Shown: positions 1 to 11,261, counted from the stretch's first letter. The stretch is 64,000 nt of DNA from Doryteuthis pealeii (GCA_023376005.1 CM042145.1:101664091-101728090), one strand, 5' to 3'. A program made the numbers and translations. Notes: generated by a model from the letters alone, not told the origin.

Positions 1-289
1 TAGTAACTCTGGTGATGTGGTTTATTGCCAAAATGCATTTATTAGTAGAAAATCCCAGCAGATGCAAATATTAAAAAAGCCACACACTGGCGTTTATGAG
101 GGGGGTGAAGTGAGGGGTGGGGGGTAGACAATTGTTTAGATCTTTGAGCTTTAAGTAACTCCCACACAAAAACTAAATTTGCTGCATCATTGTTTATTTC
201 CTATATAGATTTTTTTTCTTCTTTTCTTCTGACTAAAGTCAAAAACTTTGAAAAGAAAATGAATATTTTTCTAAGTTATTTATGCCCGT

Positions 290-397
290 TAAAAAAAAAA
301 AAAAAAATAAAATAAAATAAAAATAAATAAATAAAATAAAAATAAAATAAATAAATAAAAATCAAAAAAGGATAAAAGAGAAAAGAAAAAAAAAAAT
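290..397. repeat. A-rich low-complexity tract
   Basis: A run of A interrupted by single T, G and C bases. It probably derives from the poly(A) tail of a retroposed sequence, but no recognisable body precedes it. Confidence 0.85.
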
Positions 398-601
398 GTT
401 GGAAATTTTTATGCAAGAAAAGCAACAACAATTTTCTTTTTTTCTTTTCTTTGCGCTTTCTTCAGCAAGCACAAAGTAGGCAATTGACAGAAGTAGAAAG
501 ACAACCAGCAGTTGACTGGTGACGGAATGGAGGAGTAGGGGTTAGGCAAGTGGTCTCTGACAACAGGAAATACAACGCTCCATTACAGGAATTGGTGCAT
601 G

Positions 602-629
602 ACACACACACACACACACACACACACAC
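602..629. repeat. (CA)n microsatellite
   Basis: A perfect dinucleotide run of about 14 units. Confidence 0.97.
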
Positions 630-904
630 TTATCCATTAGTTAGTACCCCCCCCCAAAAAAAAAACCCCATCACACTATGAAATATTTGTGTACAGATTG
701 TATAAATATCTTGACCTCAATTGTTAACTCATAAATAGTGATATATCTCTTAAAGGTTACACTTCTTGCAATCATAACTTTTTCAAATTGTTGCTTCAGG
801 TGTTTTTTTTTTTTCTTTCTTTTTTTTTTCTCCATATGACGAGGATTGTTCGTGTTGTATGAAATGTCCAGGACTAACATTTCAAAGTGAGAAGAACATC
901 CATC

Positions 905-1030
905 AATATATTAGAAATGCGGTGATGTACTGGTTAGAGTCGCGGGAAATGGACTCGTCGACCAGAGTTCAATTCCTGGACGAAGCCACAGTTCACATAG
1001 TGCTATTTCTTGGGAATAATACCCTATTTA
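905..1030 (+). mobile_element. SINE-A, 5' fragment
   Basis: A tRNA-like head with a box-A-like stretch (ATGTACTGGTTAGAGTCG) and a box-B-like GAGTTCAATTCCTGG, followed by the GACGAAGCC...CACATAGTGCTA body shared with the full copy near 52.35 kb. The 3' half is missing. It is diverged and likely inactive. Confidence 0.7.
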
Positions 1031-1049
1031 ACAATTTGGTCATTTTTGA

Positions 1050-1235
1050 GATGAGGCTTGATAATTTATATTGGAATTTTTCGGACTGTTGTCCTCATCT
1101 TTATTGTATACACAAAGTTTCAGTCGATGTGCCATACGGCCTTCTTCAGGTGTTTCTTGTTGAACTTGTGAACATGAAGACTCCTGAGTTCAACAAGAAG
1201 GTTCCCGAGGTCGAAGAAAAGGTTCCAGAGTCAAA
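1050..1235 (-). mobile_element. HH-E repeat with hammerhead-like core
   Basis: On the minus strand a CTGAAGA heptamer (1149-1143) is followed by AGGCCG, a loop and then TGAAAC (GAAA at 1121-1118). The same block recurs near 7.6, 32.7-33.0 and 49.25-49.75 kb. Here the stem after GAAA is weak and the base at the would-be cleavage site is G, so this copy is predicted inactive. Confidence 0.55.
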
Positions 1236-1392
1236 GTGAACCTGACTGAGAGTAATGACGATGAATGTCAACCCTTGTTGGGTTATTTCCTACTAAAGAC
1301 ATTTCATTTTATTCATTCTTATTGGGTATTCAATTTTTAAAAAAAAAAATTTAAAAAAAAAAAAAATTTTTAATACTCATCTTTTAAATCTA

Positions 1393-1480
1393 TTTAACCC
1401 ATAGATGGGACCTTAACCATTACTACCAATCCAGGTCAGAGTAGAACTGGGAGTCATGGGGATGAACGGGTATTGATTCT
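1393..1480 (-). mobile_element. LT repeat fragment
   Basis: Contains CCCATAGATGGGACC and CCAGGTCAGAGT, diagnostic of the LT family seen more completely at 22.7, 29.0 and 48.2 kb. No coding potential. Confidence 0.65.
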
Positions 1481-1485
1481 AATTA

Positions 1486-1600
1486 GTTTTAATTTGCAAT
1501 TAAGTAAAAAACTGACCCGTCACCTTTATATTCTGCCTATCACTTTCCCCCTCTCTTGATTACCTTCTCGTTATATGTGTGTCTCTTTGGGAGAGGAGAA

Positions 1601-1658
<58 letters not shown>

Positions 1659-1885
1659 GAGAATTTGAAATGTATTTGTATCTTAAATTTCATAAGCAGC
1701 AAGCCCCTAGCTTAAATTAGGTCAAACCTTCCCTTTCTTAAAAATCTTACAAAATAATTTTAATGTTTTGTCTAGTTGTATTTATTTTAAAAAAAATTTA
1801 ATTCGCTTTGCAAACTCACTTTTCCCTAATCTCAACTATCTACCCAGAGCTCAATGGGTGACCCAACGGGTCACGTTTTGTCTAG
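1486..1885 (+). mobile_element. Helitron-like element, 3' terminus
   Basis: A 17-nt hairpin GTGACCCAACGGGTCAC (1859-1875) is followed after six bases by CTAG (1882-1885), the canonical Helitron 3' end. The AT-rich body upstream includes a (GA)n tract. A related minus-strand copy lies at 40.94-41.09 kb and ends CTAA, also CTRR. The 5' limit is uncertain because no TC terminus was pinned down; no Rep/helicase coding is present, so it is non-autonomous. Confidence 0.55.
1600..1655. repeat. (GA)n microsatellite
   Basis: A near-perfect GA run inside the Helitron-like body. Confidence 0.95.
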
Positions 1886-2614
1886 TTTCTATATATTAAT
1901 GCTTATATGTGAAATGATTAGGTTTTAATTGATAATGTCATAAGATAACACAAACAAACCCTTGTATAACAACAAGATGCTGGGTTGTCCAACAAGAAAC
2001 ATTATGTTATAAATGAAACACTCAAGAAATACAATACAGAAAACAGACCCTCATATAACACGATGCTTGGGGGTCCAAGAAGGAATATTGTGTTCTATTC
2101 AAATCAACTTATGCTGAAGTACCCCCCTTCGCCCCCCCCCCCCAGGAAATACAATAAATATCCTTTTACAAAAATTTCAACAAGTTAGCTTCTTTTTTTT
2201 ATCTTTTGTAAAATACCTTTGGAGATTATATAAAATTCTGACATATTGTGTCTTGCAGTCAAATTAAGGAAGTGGGTTGAGTCTGTTTTTTTTTTTGTTT
2301 TTTTTATTAAGAGAATACAACAGTGCAGATTGTATATATCATGTGGAACTTAACAGAAGATAGTAAAAAAAAAAAAAAAAAAAAAAAGAAAATTTGATAC
2401 AAATGTCCATGTGTCAAATTGCATCTTGACACAAATCTGATCTCTTTTCAACACATCCTTTGCAGTTGAGAATTGTCAGAACAACCTATGTAACATCATT
2501 TAAGGCATTTCTGTGATGTGTGTAAGGTGATGGTGTAAACATTATGTCAAGATAAGGAGTCAAGACCTCCTGCTTTGATACTTGAAATAGTCTTGCATGT
2601 TGTGATTTGGTTTG
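1886..2614. other. Unclassified AT-rich stretch with a degenerate duplication
   Basis: No gene seen. Two diverged direct copies (about 1952-2040 and 2042-2160) share ACA(A/G)ACCCT, GATGCT-GG and ATTRTGTT blocks. A poly(A) run sits at about 2364-2386. Confidence 0.5.
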
Positions 2615-2720
2615 GTTTTGTTTAATGGCATATCAACCCTGTGGGTTATTTAATACCAAAACCTTGGATTACGAATGAAAATTCTTTCAAACAATTTATT
2701 AACTCCTTTTGAGATAACAT
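2615..2720 (-). mobile_element. LT repeat, 3' tail
   Basis: Contains TTTGGTTTGGTTTTG then ATGGCATATCAACC and GGGTTATTTAATACC, the reverse complement of the hairpin tail shared by LT repeats and the 5S-derived SINEs. Confidence 0.65.
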
Positions 2721-2895
2721 TAAACAAATTTTTTAAAAAAATTTAATGAAATTTTAAAAAAAAATTGTTAAAAAAAATTTAATGAATTTTTCTAATTTGA
2801 TATAATATTTTATTACATCAAAACTTAAATATTTTCACCCTACGGAGGGAGCATATATTTGCTAGTCTATTTAAAAGAAATTTCATATCTTCAAA

Positions 2896-3172
2896 AGCGT
2901 GTGGTCTAATGGTTACCGTCATAGGAAAGGGACTCATCAACCTGAGTTCAAATTCTAGATGAGGCTGTTTGCATTTCACATAGCACTAATACCCTTGGAA
3001 AACATCCAACTACTTTCCCTCCAGCTATGGATAAATAGTAGGGCAGACTGGGCTCTTTAACCTTGGCTAGGTAACCAGTCTAGGAGATGGAAAACTCTGA
3101 ATTTAAACCTGTTAAACTCCGCTTAAGAAATTGACCTTGTGTCGCATCCTGCTCGAAGTTTTTTTTCTTTAC
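2896..3172 (+). mobile_element. SINE-A, nearly full length
   Basis: The head GTGTGGTCTAATGGTTA (box A region) and GAGTTCAAATTC (box B) are followed by the GATGAGGCTG...CTATGGATAAATAGTAGGGC body and the CTTAAGAAATTGACCTTGTG tail region. A T-rich stretch ends it. Confidence 0.85.
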
Positions 3173-3292
3173 ACTAGACTAATTTCATAATCAGAGACGC
3201 AAAATGAAGAAGAAGAAAAAAAAAAAAGATACTGTCTGTATGTCTTGGTCTCCAATTCTAAGTAGTTTTTAAACTTTAAAAACTACTACTCA

Positions 3293-3375
3293 CTATTTAA
3301 TTCCTTTAAATGGAACATATTCAATTAGTTTAATATTTAAACTAATTGAATGTTCCATTTAAAGGAATTAAATAG
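3293..3375. repeat. Long perfect palindrome
   Basis: Two arms of about 39 bp (starting CTATTTAATTCC and ending GGAATTAAATAG) surround a 4-5 nt AT loop. It would extrude as a cruciform or transcribe as a hairpin. It lacks the UGANRAN/GAAA signature found in other palindromes of the window. Confidence 0.9.
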
Positions 3376-3519
3376 GCGCTTCACTCTATTAAAAGAAAAC
3401 CTTTAAATTAAAACAAATTAATCTAAAGAAAATAGATTTGTTTTATTTTTTTCCTCAAATATATATCCCTTTTTAAAGACAGGATTTAAAAATATACAAA
3501 ATGTTTTTGAAATTTACAT

Positions 3520-3775
3520 TCCCGGTCACTGGTATCCGGTGGCTTGGTCCTGGACAGCGAAAGTTAACATCATTGATCGGGGGGGGTCACCCCAGGCAAC
3601 ACCTGCCCCCTCAATTTAAAGGGGTAGGGCTGGGTTCATTGCCTGGTGCCTGAGGCGCCCCCTTAAGAGCGAATACCAACAGGATCAACGCATTTTCGGT
3701 TCGTGGGTGGTCCTACATTAATAGGGCCTTGTGCCTAACCCGTACAACGTGGCGTACATGATAAATACAATTCAT
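3520..3775 (+). mobile_element. R3 repeat copy (GC-rich)
   Basis: Markedly GC-richer than its surroundings. Blocks such as ACCTGCCCCCTC, GGGGTAGGGC and GCCTGGTGCCTGAGG recur at 23.3, 42.6, 61.1 and (minus) 63.95 kb. The class is unknown; no ORF. Confidence 0.6.
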
Positions 3776-3959
3776 CTTTTTTTTTCTTAAAAAAAAAAAA
3801 TCTTTAGCTATCATGTTAGCGATTTTAATTAATATACTTTGATGTAAGATTGGCCTGACTAAATCTGAAAACTGTCTACGTTTGAACTGAAGACAAGCAG
3901 TGTATATGCAATGAAAGGGGGTAGTATTTTATTACGTTTAGATATTTGCCTGTCTCTCT

Positions 3960-4182
3960 CTAATCAGTTTTTAAAAAAAAGTGTTTTCGTACATGAATCT
4001 GGTACTTATAAATGAATTTAAATGTCTTCTTACAAAACATACATTTGTAAGGTTTTACTGTTAAGCGAGGATGGGTTCTCGTGTGTAACTTTAGATAATG
4101 AAGCTGAAATAATTGCTTAGGACAAAATTTACATTTGTAGGATGTAATGAATGTATTTTTCCATTTCCATTCATCAATAGAA
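3960..4182 (-). CDS. C2H2 zinc-finger exon or gene fragment (two fingers)
   Basis: Translated on the minus strand the segment gives YKCKFCPKQLFQLHYLKL then HTRTH, and after a linker YKCMFCKKTFKFIYKYQI then HVRKH. Both fit C-x2-C-x12-H-x3-H exactly, so both could bind zinc and contact DNA. The linker (PRLTVKPYKC) departs from the usual TGEKPY form but keeps KPYKC. The frame ends at TAG 3962-3960. Upstream, ATTATTTTTCCATTCAG makes a good splice acceptor with the exon starting at 4182. No further fingers were found nearby, so it is either a terminal exon of a distant minus-strand gene or a pseudogene. The fold is clear; gene status is not. Confidence 0.6.
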
Positions 4183-4216
4183 CTGAATGGAAAAATAATC
4201 TAAATTTGGCTTCTTA

Positions 4217-4390
4217 CTATAAAGAGATTTTTTCCCCTGACAAAGATTGTGTGCGTTCCACAGTCAAAGACGTGTCCAGTTCACAGAATTTTAGAGGAGA
4301 TATTTCAGTTAGAATTTCCAAATTATCCTCTCTTCTTTCTTTAAAGTTTGTTCTCTTATCTTTATTACGATCCACGTCCTTTGGGGTATA
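4217..4390 (-). other. Open frame upstream of the zinc-finger segment
   Basis: A minus-strand frame reads KDVDRNKDKRTNFKERREDN... through ...TQSLSGEKISL and stops at a TAGTAAG that overlaps a GTAAG donor-like site (from 4217). It is charged and linker-like, as expected between zinc-finger blocks. Removing the 35-bp gap to the zinc-finger segment does not keep frame and 35 bp is too short for a normal intron. This favours a decayed gene or a chance frame. Confidence 0.3.
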
Positions 4391-4859
4391 TTAGTGTTGC
4401 ATTTGGGGTGGAAGGATGAGTGTACAACTTTTCTTGTTTGTGTAATATAAGTTCCAGAAAAGAAAAGAAAAATTCGTAGTCAAGTAAATTACGTTTTTAA
4501 AGTACCTGAAATGTATTTTATGCGTCCACGAAATCCGACATCCAAAAATCTGAACCCTCGTTTGTGCTTCGAAATGAATTCCACGTTGCCATGTTTTTTT
4601 AAAAAAAATTTTTTTTTTTTTTTACGTTGAAATATTTCAGCTTGATCGAAAATCCTAACGTCGCCAATTTGTTACACTGAAATCCATGTGGCGAATATTT
4701 CCCTGTGTTGGAAAATCCTAACGTGGCCAATTTGAAATCCCCAAGTGTAAATATTTCAGCGTGTATCTCATCCTTCGTCTCCAATTTATTATGTTTTTAC
4801 ATACAAATAAAATACGGAGCACTGAAAAAATAAGCAAAACCAAGTTGTTGGAAATTAAC
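4391..4859. other. No feature recognised
   Basis: AT-rich with a local duplication: GAAAATCCTAACGT(C/G)GCCAATTTG occurs twice (about 4648 and 4710). Confidence 0.5.
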
Positions 4860-4914
4860 AAGGTTTTATTTAACACCGGGTAGAAAAATGCTTCTACCCA
4901 AACAGTGACCCCAA

Positions 4915-5045
4915 GAGTTTAACGAATGTACAATAGCTACCTCGTGTCCCAATTCATATGCCATGACAGGGGATAACTGCACCCTACTGACCAAGGGGAG
5001 CAACTCTATAGATTTTTCGTTTGGTCTGATGCTAACACTTACATG
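4915..5045. mobile_element. R4 repeat fragment
   Basis: Shares CTACTGACCAAGGGGAGCAA, CTCTAT and TCGTT-GGTCTGA with 11.53-11.60 kb. Family unknown. Confidence 0.5.
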
Positions 5046-5889
5046 CTAATTTGTACTACTTTGATACTTGAAATAGTTGTGCATGAAGTGAGTGTTCAAG
5101 CTCAAGTCAAACTCGAGAAAAAAAAAAAAACTTTTAAAAATCTGTTTTGGACCCATTTTGATTATAAAATGTAAAGAAATCTTTAAAAAATACGCAAGAA
5201 CTGAAAAATAACTAAGAAAATGTGGAAACTTCAATTGTTTTGAGCCTTTTTTAATTTATTTTTTTTTTTAAGGTTGTGTAATTTTCAAAAACCACTATGC
5301 TAAAAACGTTTCTGGGTCACATTAGTAACTACAGAAAATAGGGTGACCATATTTCTAATTATCCCTAAGTTATGTGTGATGACTGACAGATGGATAAAAA
5401 TAGATTACAATCAGAACTTTTTGTACAATTATATTTCCAGATGGTTCTGATGAAAGAGTCAAGTTTTTTTGGGTTTTTTTGTTTTGTTTTTTAAATCCTG
5501 ATTGAAGAAGTAGCACAATTGGCCATAACAAAAATCATAAAGCCAGTAAGTCAAGATAGGCCTTTTTCCACTTGGAAAATGAGTGAAACACAATCTTACA
5601 ATATCCCCCACTCCAAACCACATTTGGCCCTGTGGTAAACCAAGATAAACAGGATAAATTAGAAGTGCACAATTTTTTATTTTCCTTATTCTTATTCTTT
5701 ATTTTTTTCTTTATTTTTTCTTTATTTAAAAAAACAATTTTTTTTACTTTTCTTCTTTATTTTTTAAATTTCTTTCCCTTTATTTTTTCTTTATCTTTTT
5801 TTAAAACACTACAAAGTTAAAAATGAAAGTATAAAACACAATGTGACTTATCTATACATACACAATTTTAAGGCATGTTTTTATTAAAG
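5046..5889. other. No feature recognised
   Basis: AT-rich sequence with poly(A), poly(T) and TTTAT-rich tracts (about 5680-5805). No credible coding frame. Confidence 0.6.
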
Positions 5890-6480
5890 ACTAAGTGTAT
5901 GTACCCAGCTTTGCCTGGGTTATATAGCATTCAGCTAAATCTAACTATGTACTTTTTAAATCTAATATTGCTCACCATTATCAATATTTTTAGAAAAATG
6001 TTAATCATAAACTGTTTGATTATTTTATTCTATATCGGAAGAGTATTTTAAAAAAACAATTAGATTAAGCATTTGTGATTTAGTGTAAAATGTATACACT
6101 TTTTAAATCTCATATTGCTCATCATTACTAATATTTTTTCATGATAAACTGTTTGATTATTTTATCCTATATCAGAAGAGTGTTTTTTAAAAACAATTAG
6201 ATTAAGCATTTGTCATGAACTTGACGTTCTCTCACTGTTACTTGATTTCAACATTACTACAACAATTCCTCTCCCCCCCCCTCTCACTGAAGCATCTTCT
6301 CTATCCACTTCCATTGTGAAGATGTCCCCAGAGGTTCCATTATTGATTTTGATTGAAATCCAATTAGCCAGTCCTGTTTCTGAATATTAGATTAACATGT
6401 TTGTAAAGTTTCATCATGATTGGATCACTGGTGTAGATCCCAACAAGTTATATACACAGACAGAAATTGCCATTTATGTA
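5890..6480 (-). mobile_element. Helitron/Helentron-like remnant with internal duplication
   Basis: The left end holds TACCCAGCTTTGCCTGGGT, a hairpin of the CCCGGGCAACGCCGGGT type typical of Helitron/Helentron 3' ends, here on the minus strand. About 5945-6085 and 6086-6215 are diverged tandem copies (TTTTTAAATCT, CATATTGCTCA, GATTAAGCATTTGT). Compare 24.0-24.48 kb. No coding. Confidence 0.45.
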
Positions 6481-6559
6481 ATAGATAACTGACAACTTAA
6501 GAATTCTATATTTTCTTTTTTAAATTCTTTTATAAGTTTTTTTTCTTTTTGAGATTGAT

Positions 6560-7170
6560 TAATTTTGATGGCATGTCAATACATCTAGGGTTATTTCTTG
6601 CCTAGAGGTTAGGGAATCACATTCATTGTATGTTCATATTTACATTTTTGAGTAGTTGTTTCTCTAGATTTTTTTTTTTTTCAGTTTTATCGAATATGAA
6701 TAAATCTTTAAACAGATCTATTTGACCCATAGATGGGACCCTAACAACCTATTTTACTAATCTGGGTCACAGTAAACCTGGCAGTAATGGCAATGATAGG
6801 GTAATCCCCACTCCCCACCAGATCTCCAGGTCTTGTGTTTTGACTCCACAAACCTGGTAGAGATCCTATACTCTGGTACTAGGCAGAAATGCCGAAGAAT
6901 AAAACTTTGATCTGAGGCAGAGCACATATACATCTAGGGTTATTTCTTGCCTAGAGGTTAGGGAATCTTATTTATTATATGTTCATATTTACATTTTTGA
7001 GTAGTTGTTTCTCAAGATTTTTTTTTTTTTGCACAGTTTTATCGACTATGAATAAATCTTTAAAGGTTTTGTGTTTTGACTCCACAACCCTGGTAGAGAT
7101 CCTATACTCTGGTACTAGGCGGAAATACTGAAGAATAAAACTTTGATCTGAGGCATGGCACATACACATT
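6560..7170 (-). repeat. LT fragments in a segmental duplication
   Basis: The block at 6580-6715 (CTAGGGTTATTTCTTGCCTAG...) is repeated at 6929-7066, and the block at 6831-6930 (TTTGACTCCACAAACCTGG..., CTCTGGTACTAGGC) at 7067-7170. The first pair is separated by an LT piece (6716-6830). A duplication followed by a deletion explains the order. Confidence 0.75.
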
Positions 7171-7550
7171 CTACAGACGAATCCGAGGCAGAAGTGCTGA
7201 TCCACATGAAAATAATATTGTTTGAATTCTGATATGCATGGTTATCATTAATTCCCAACTTACATTGTGATGCCTCATAGATGAAATTATTGCATATTTC
7301 CCTGGTGTCAACAGTTATTGTTGTTTGAAACCAGGGTTTCAAATGATGATTTTGAAGGTATACAGGTCTACCTCCCGCACTCACTTGGAAACTAGACACA
7401 ACATCATCTTCCCACATCCACTCCCAAACAATGTGCTAGCTTAGTAAATATATTTTCCACAAGTCATTTTAACTAATATTTTCAATGTTGATGTTTTTTT
7501 TTTGTTTGTTTTGTTTTTGAATGAGACATTTTCCTTTTTGTATTATTTGG
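7171..7550. other. No feature recognised
   Basis: Frames of 76-100 codons on the minus strand run through the duplicated repeat block and show no recognisable domain. Confidence 0.5.
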
Positions 7551-7554
7551 ATTA

Positions 7555-7645
7555 TTTGGACTGTTTTCCTCATCTTTATTGTTATATACACAATGTTTCG
7601 ACTCATTGGCCCTCTGGCATTCATCAGGTGTTTCTTGTCAAACCC
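7555..7645 (-). mobile_element. HH-E repeat copy
   Basis: On the minus strand CTGATGA is followed by TGCCAGAGGGCC and GAAACATTGTG. The CUGANGA and GAAAC parts are intact, but stem II is poorly paired and the putative cleavage base is G, so an inactive copy is likely. Confidence 0.5.
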
Positions 7646-7974
7646 AAGAGCCCTCATGTCATAATTTGGGAGTCTTCACAGAACTTCAAACCAAACTCTT
7701 TATTCAATCCACCAGGGTAGACTGTTCTCATTCCATTAACTATGACTAGGTACAAGTGTTAAGTATTCTATGTTATTATCGCCCTTGGCCAGGATTGAAC
7801 CTGCAGCCTAGAGATAATTGTCACTTAAAGTTGTATTAACCTTATATTTGTTGCGCTATGTGTCCAACTTGACACATGGCACAACAGATTCAAAAATTCA
7901 GACAAATAGAGACATTTTCCAGTTTTCTTGATCTCATAATTCAGCAACTTTTTGTCCATCATTAAAATATCCAC
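7646..7974. other. No feature recognised
   Basis: AT-rich sequence with no repeat copy recognised by eye and no supported coding frame. Confidence 0.4.
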
Positions 7975-8175
7975 CAAAGAATCATGAAGTTCTGGGTTCG
8001 ATACCAGCCTTCACCAAAATAGCACGTGAGTAGCACAGCTTGAGAAATCTGATCTTTGCAGTAAAGTGAGGAGCTCCACTGAATCTCCCTCGTCCAGGGC
8101 CAGCGAAATGGGAATAGAGTCCCTTGCTGTCCGGCTGATACCGACAATAAGCCACTCTGCCAACTTTTACTACTT
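7975..8175 (+). mobile_element. SINE-B, 5'-truncated and diverged
   Basis: Contains GGTTCGATACCAGCC (box B), GTGAGTAGCACAG, AGTAAAGTGAGGAGCT and GGCTGATACCGACA in the same order as the fuller copy at 56.6 kb. Confidence 0.7.
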
Positions 8176-8393
8176 ACTAGATCTATAGCCACCAAATTTT
8201 TAGTGCTTAATAATAGGTTTCCGGAACAAGTTTTAAAAAGTATTCATTTTTGAAAATTATAAAACTTAACATTTTTCGTTTAGTTTAGTTTATTTGTTTG
8301 ACAACATTGATTACTTAATGCCAAAATTTTATCCCTTTGTAAATATTTTATTGTAATCATGACTTTGGTTCTTAGGCTACACTGTGTGTGTCA

Positions 8394-10285
8394 GTTTAGC
8401 TAAACTGAATCTTTGTCTTTCTGTTTAACTATATAAAGTAGATATCAAGTTGAAAATTTCCTAACCAAAAACAGAAGGGTTTGATTTACATTAAAGTAAA
8501 TATAATGCTTAACTGGCCCCTTACTTTTTGTCCATTAGGTTAGCTAAACTGAATCTTTGTCTTTCTGTTTAACTGTATAAAGTAGACATCTAGCTGAAAA
8601 TTTCCTAACCAAAAACTGAAGGGTTTGATTTACAAAGTAAATATAATGCTTAACTGGCCCCTTACTTTGTCCATCAGGTTAGCTAAACTGAATCTTTGTC
8701 TTTCTGTTTAACTGTATAAAGTAGACATCTAGCTGAAAATTTCCTAACCAAAAACTGAAGGGTTTGATTTACAAAGTAAATATAATGCTTAACTGGCCCC
8801 TTACTTTGTCCATCAGGTTAGCTAAACTGAATCTTTGTCTTTCTGTTTAACTGTATAAAGTAGACATCTAGCTGAAAATTTCCTAACCAAAAACTGAAGG
8901 GTTTGATTTACAAAGTAAATATAATGCTTAACTGGCCCTTACTTTGTCCATCAGGTTAGCTAAACTGAATCTTTGTCTTTCTGTTTAACTGTATAAAGTA
9001 GACATCTAGCTGAAAATTTCCTAACCAAAAACTGAAGGGTTTGATTTACAAAGTAAATATAATGCTTAACTGGCCCCTTACTTTGTCCATCAGGTTAGCT
9101 AAACTGAATCTTTGTCTTTCTGTTTAACTGTATAAAGTAGACATCTAGCTGAAAATTTCCTAACCAAAAACTGAAGGGTTTGATTTACAAAGTAAATATA
9201 ATGCTTAACTGGCCCCTTACTTTGTCCATCAGGTTAGCTAAACTGAATCTTTGTCTTTCTGTTTAACTGTATAAAGTAGACATCTAGCTGAAAATTTCCT
9301 AACCAAAAACTGAAGGGTTTGATTTACAAAGTAAATATAATGCTTAACTGGCCCCTTACTTTGTCCATCAGGTTAGCTAAACTGAATCTTTGTCTTTCTG
9401 TTTAACTGTATAAAGTAGACATCTAGCTGAAAATTTCCTAACCAAAAACTGAAGGGTTTGATTTACAAAGTAAATATAATGCTTAACTGGCCCCTTACTT
9501 TGTCCATCAGGTTAGCTAAACTGAATCTTTGTCTTTCTGTTTAACTGTATAAAGTAGACATCTAGCTGAAAATTTCCTAACCAAAAACTGAAGGGTTTGA
9601 TTTACAAAGTAAATATAATGCTTAACTGGCCCCTTACTTTGTCCATCAGGTTAGCTAAACTGAATCTTTGTCTTTCTGTTTAACTGTATAAAGTAGACAT
9701 CTAGCTGAAAATTTCCTAACCAAAAACTGAAGGGTTTGATTTACAAAGTAAATATAATGCTTAACTGGCCCCTTACTTTTTGTCCATCAGATTAGCTAAA
9801 CTGAATCTTTGTCTTTCTGTTTAACTGTATAAAGTAGACATCTAGCTGAAAATTTCCTAACCAAAAACTGAAGGGTTTGATTTACAAAGTAAATATAATG
9901 CTTAACTGGCCCCTTACTTTTTGTCCATCAGATTAGCTAAACTGAATCTTTGTCTTTCTGTTTAACTGTATAAAGTAGACATCTAGCTGAAAATTTCCTA
10001 ACCAAAAACTGAAGGGTTTGATTTACAAAGTAAATATAATGCTTAACTGGCCCCTTACTTTTTGTCCATCAGATTAGCTAAACTGAATCTTTGTCTTTCT
10101 GTTTAACTGTATAAAGTAGACATCTAGCTGAAAATGTCCTAACCAAAAACTGAAGGGTTTGATTTACAAAGTAAATATAATGCTTAACTGGCCCCTTACT
10201 TTTTGTCCATCAGATTAGCTAAACTGAATCTTTGTCTTTCTGTTTAACTGTATAAAGTAGACATCTAGCTGAAAATGTCCTCGCC
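8394..10285 (+). repeat. 139/141-bp satellite array, 14 copies
   Basis: Copies begin (TAGCTAAACTG) near 8397, 8541, 8680, 8819, 8957, 9096, 9235, 9374, 9513, 9652, 9793, 9934, 10075 and 10216; the last is truncated. Internal units are almost identical at 139 bp. The final four use a 141-bp variant (ACTTTTTGTCCATCAGATTAG), and the last two share TGTCC for TTTCC. The first copy is longest (144 bp) and most diverged. No conserved frame and no hammerhead-like core. Confidence 0.97.
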
Positions 10286-10640
10286 AGAAACCAAAGTTAT
10301 GATTTTTATTTTCATGACTTTCTTTTTCAATGACTTTTGTCCAGTCACTGGAAAATCAAGACTAAAAAAAAACAAAAAAACTAATCAATCAAAAATACAT
10401 TCCTTGAGATGTCATATTCCTTTCATTAGTTTTATGTCAAACATTCTTTCCTGAATTTTAAACATCAACCTTCTTCATTCTTTTCTAGTAATTTCTTCAG
10501 TCACATGTCTTCAGGAAAATGACTAACACCATATATTCAAATTTTATGTTGAAGGATATTCATTTCCCTACAAAGTAAAAAATATACCTTTATAGTGGCA
10601 ACCCCAGAGAGGAGGAATTCGGTTTCTCATAGGAGAAAAA

Positions 10641-10663
10641 AAAAAAAAAAAAAAAAAAAAAAG
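10641..10663. repeat. Poly(A) tract
   Basis: A homopolymer run of about 23 A followed by GGAAAG. Confidence 0.9.
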
Positions 10664-10699
10664 GAAAGAAAAGTAATTATGAACCTATCTTTTTAATTT

Positions 10700-11225
10700 T
10701 TTTTAATAATACCATTTTTCAGTTACAGGAAGTATTAGCATTTGTTTTAATAAACATGATTACCCAAAGATTTGAATTTTTGTGTTCATATTCATATTTA
10801 TGGAATATCTTTTTAATAATACCATTTTTCAGTTACAGGAAGTATTAGCATTTGTTTTAATAAACATGATTACCCAAAGATTTGAATTTTTGTGTTCATA
10901 TTCATATTTATGGAATATCTTTTTAATAATACCATTTTTCAGTTACAGGAAGTATTAGCATTTTTTTAATAAACATGATTACCCAAAGATTTGAATTTTT
11001 GTGTTCATATTCATATTTATGGAATATCTTTTTAATAATACCATTTTTCAGTTACAGGAAGTATTAGCATTTGTTTTAATAAACATGATTACCCAAAGAT
11101 TTGAATTTTTGTGTTCATATTCATATTTATGGAATATCTTTTTAATAATACCATTTTTCAGTTACAGGAAGTATTTGCATTTGTTTTAATAAACATGATT
11201 ACCCAAAGATTTGAATTCTTAAGCT
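10700..11225 (+). repeat. 110-bp tandem repeat, about 4.7 copies
   Basis: ACCATTTTTCAGTTACAGGA begins at 10711, 10821, 10931, 11040 and 11150. Copies differ by single bases or one-base deletions. Each contains TTATTTGAATTTTTGTG-like AT-rich sequence without coding capacity. Confidence 0.96.
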
Positions 11226-11261
11226 TCCCTTATTCATATTTCTGGAATAAGTAAAGAAAAG

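Noticed and set aside
3293..3375. Palindrome as another HH locus; also 53823-53897
   Set aside because: Neither contains UGANRAN or GAAA at the expected places.
8394..10285. Satellite units checked for hammerhead cores, since animal retrozymes and some satellites carry them
   Set aside because: CTGAAGG and CTGATGG occur, but no CUGANGA with a following stem and GAAA on either strand. The same holds for the 93-bp and 110-bp arrays.
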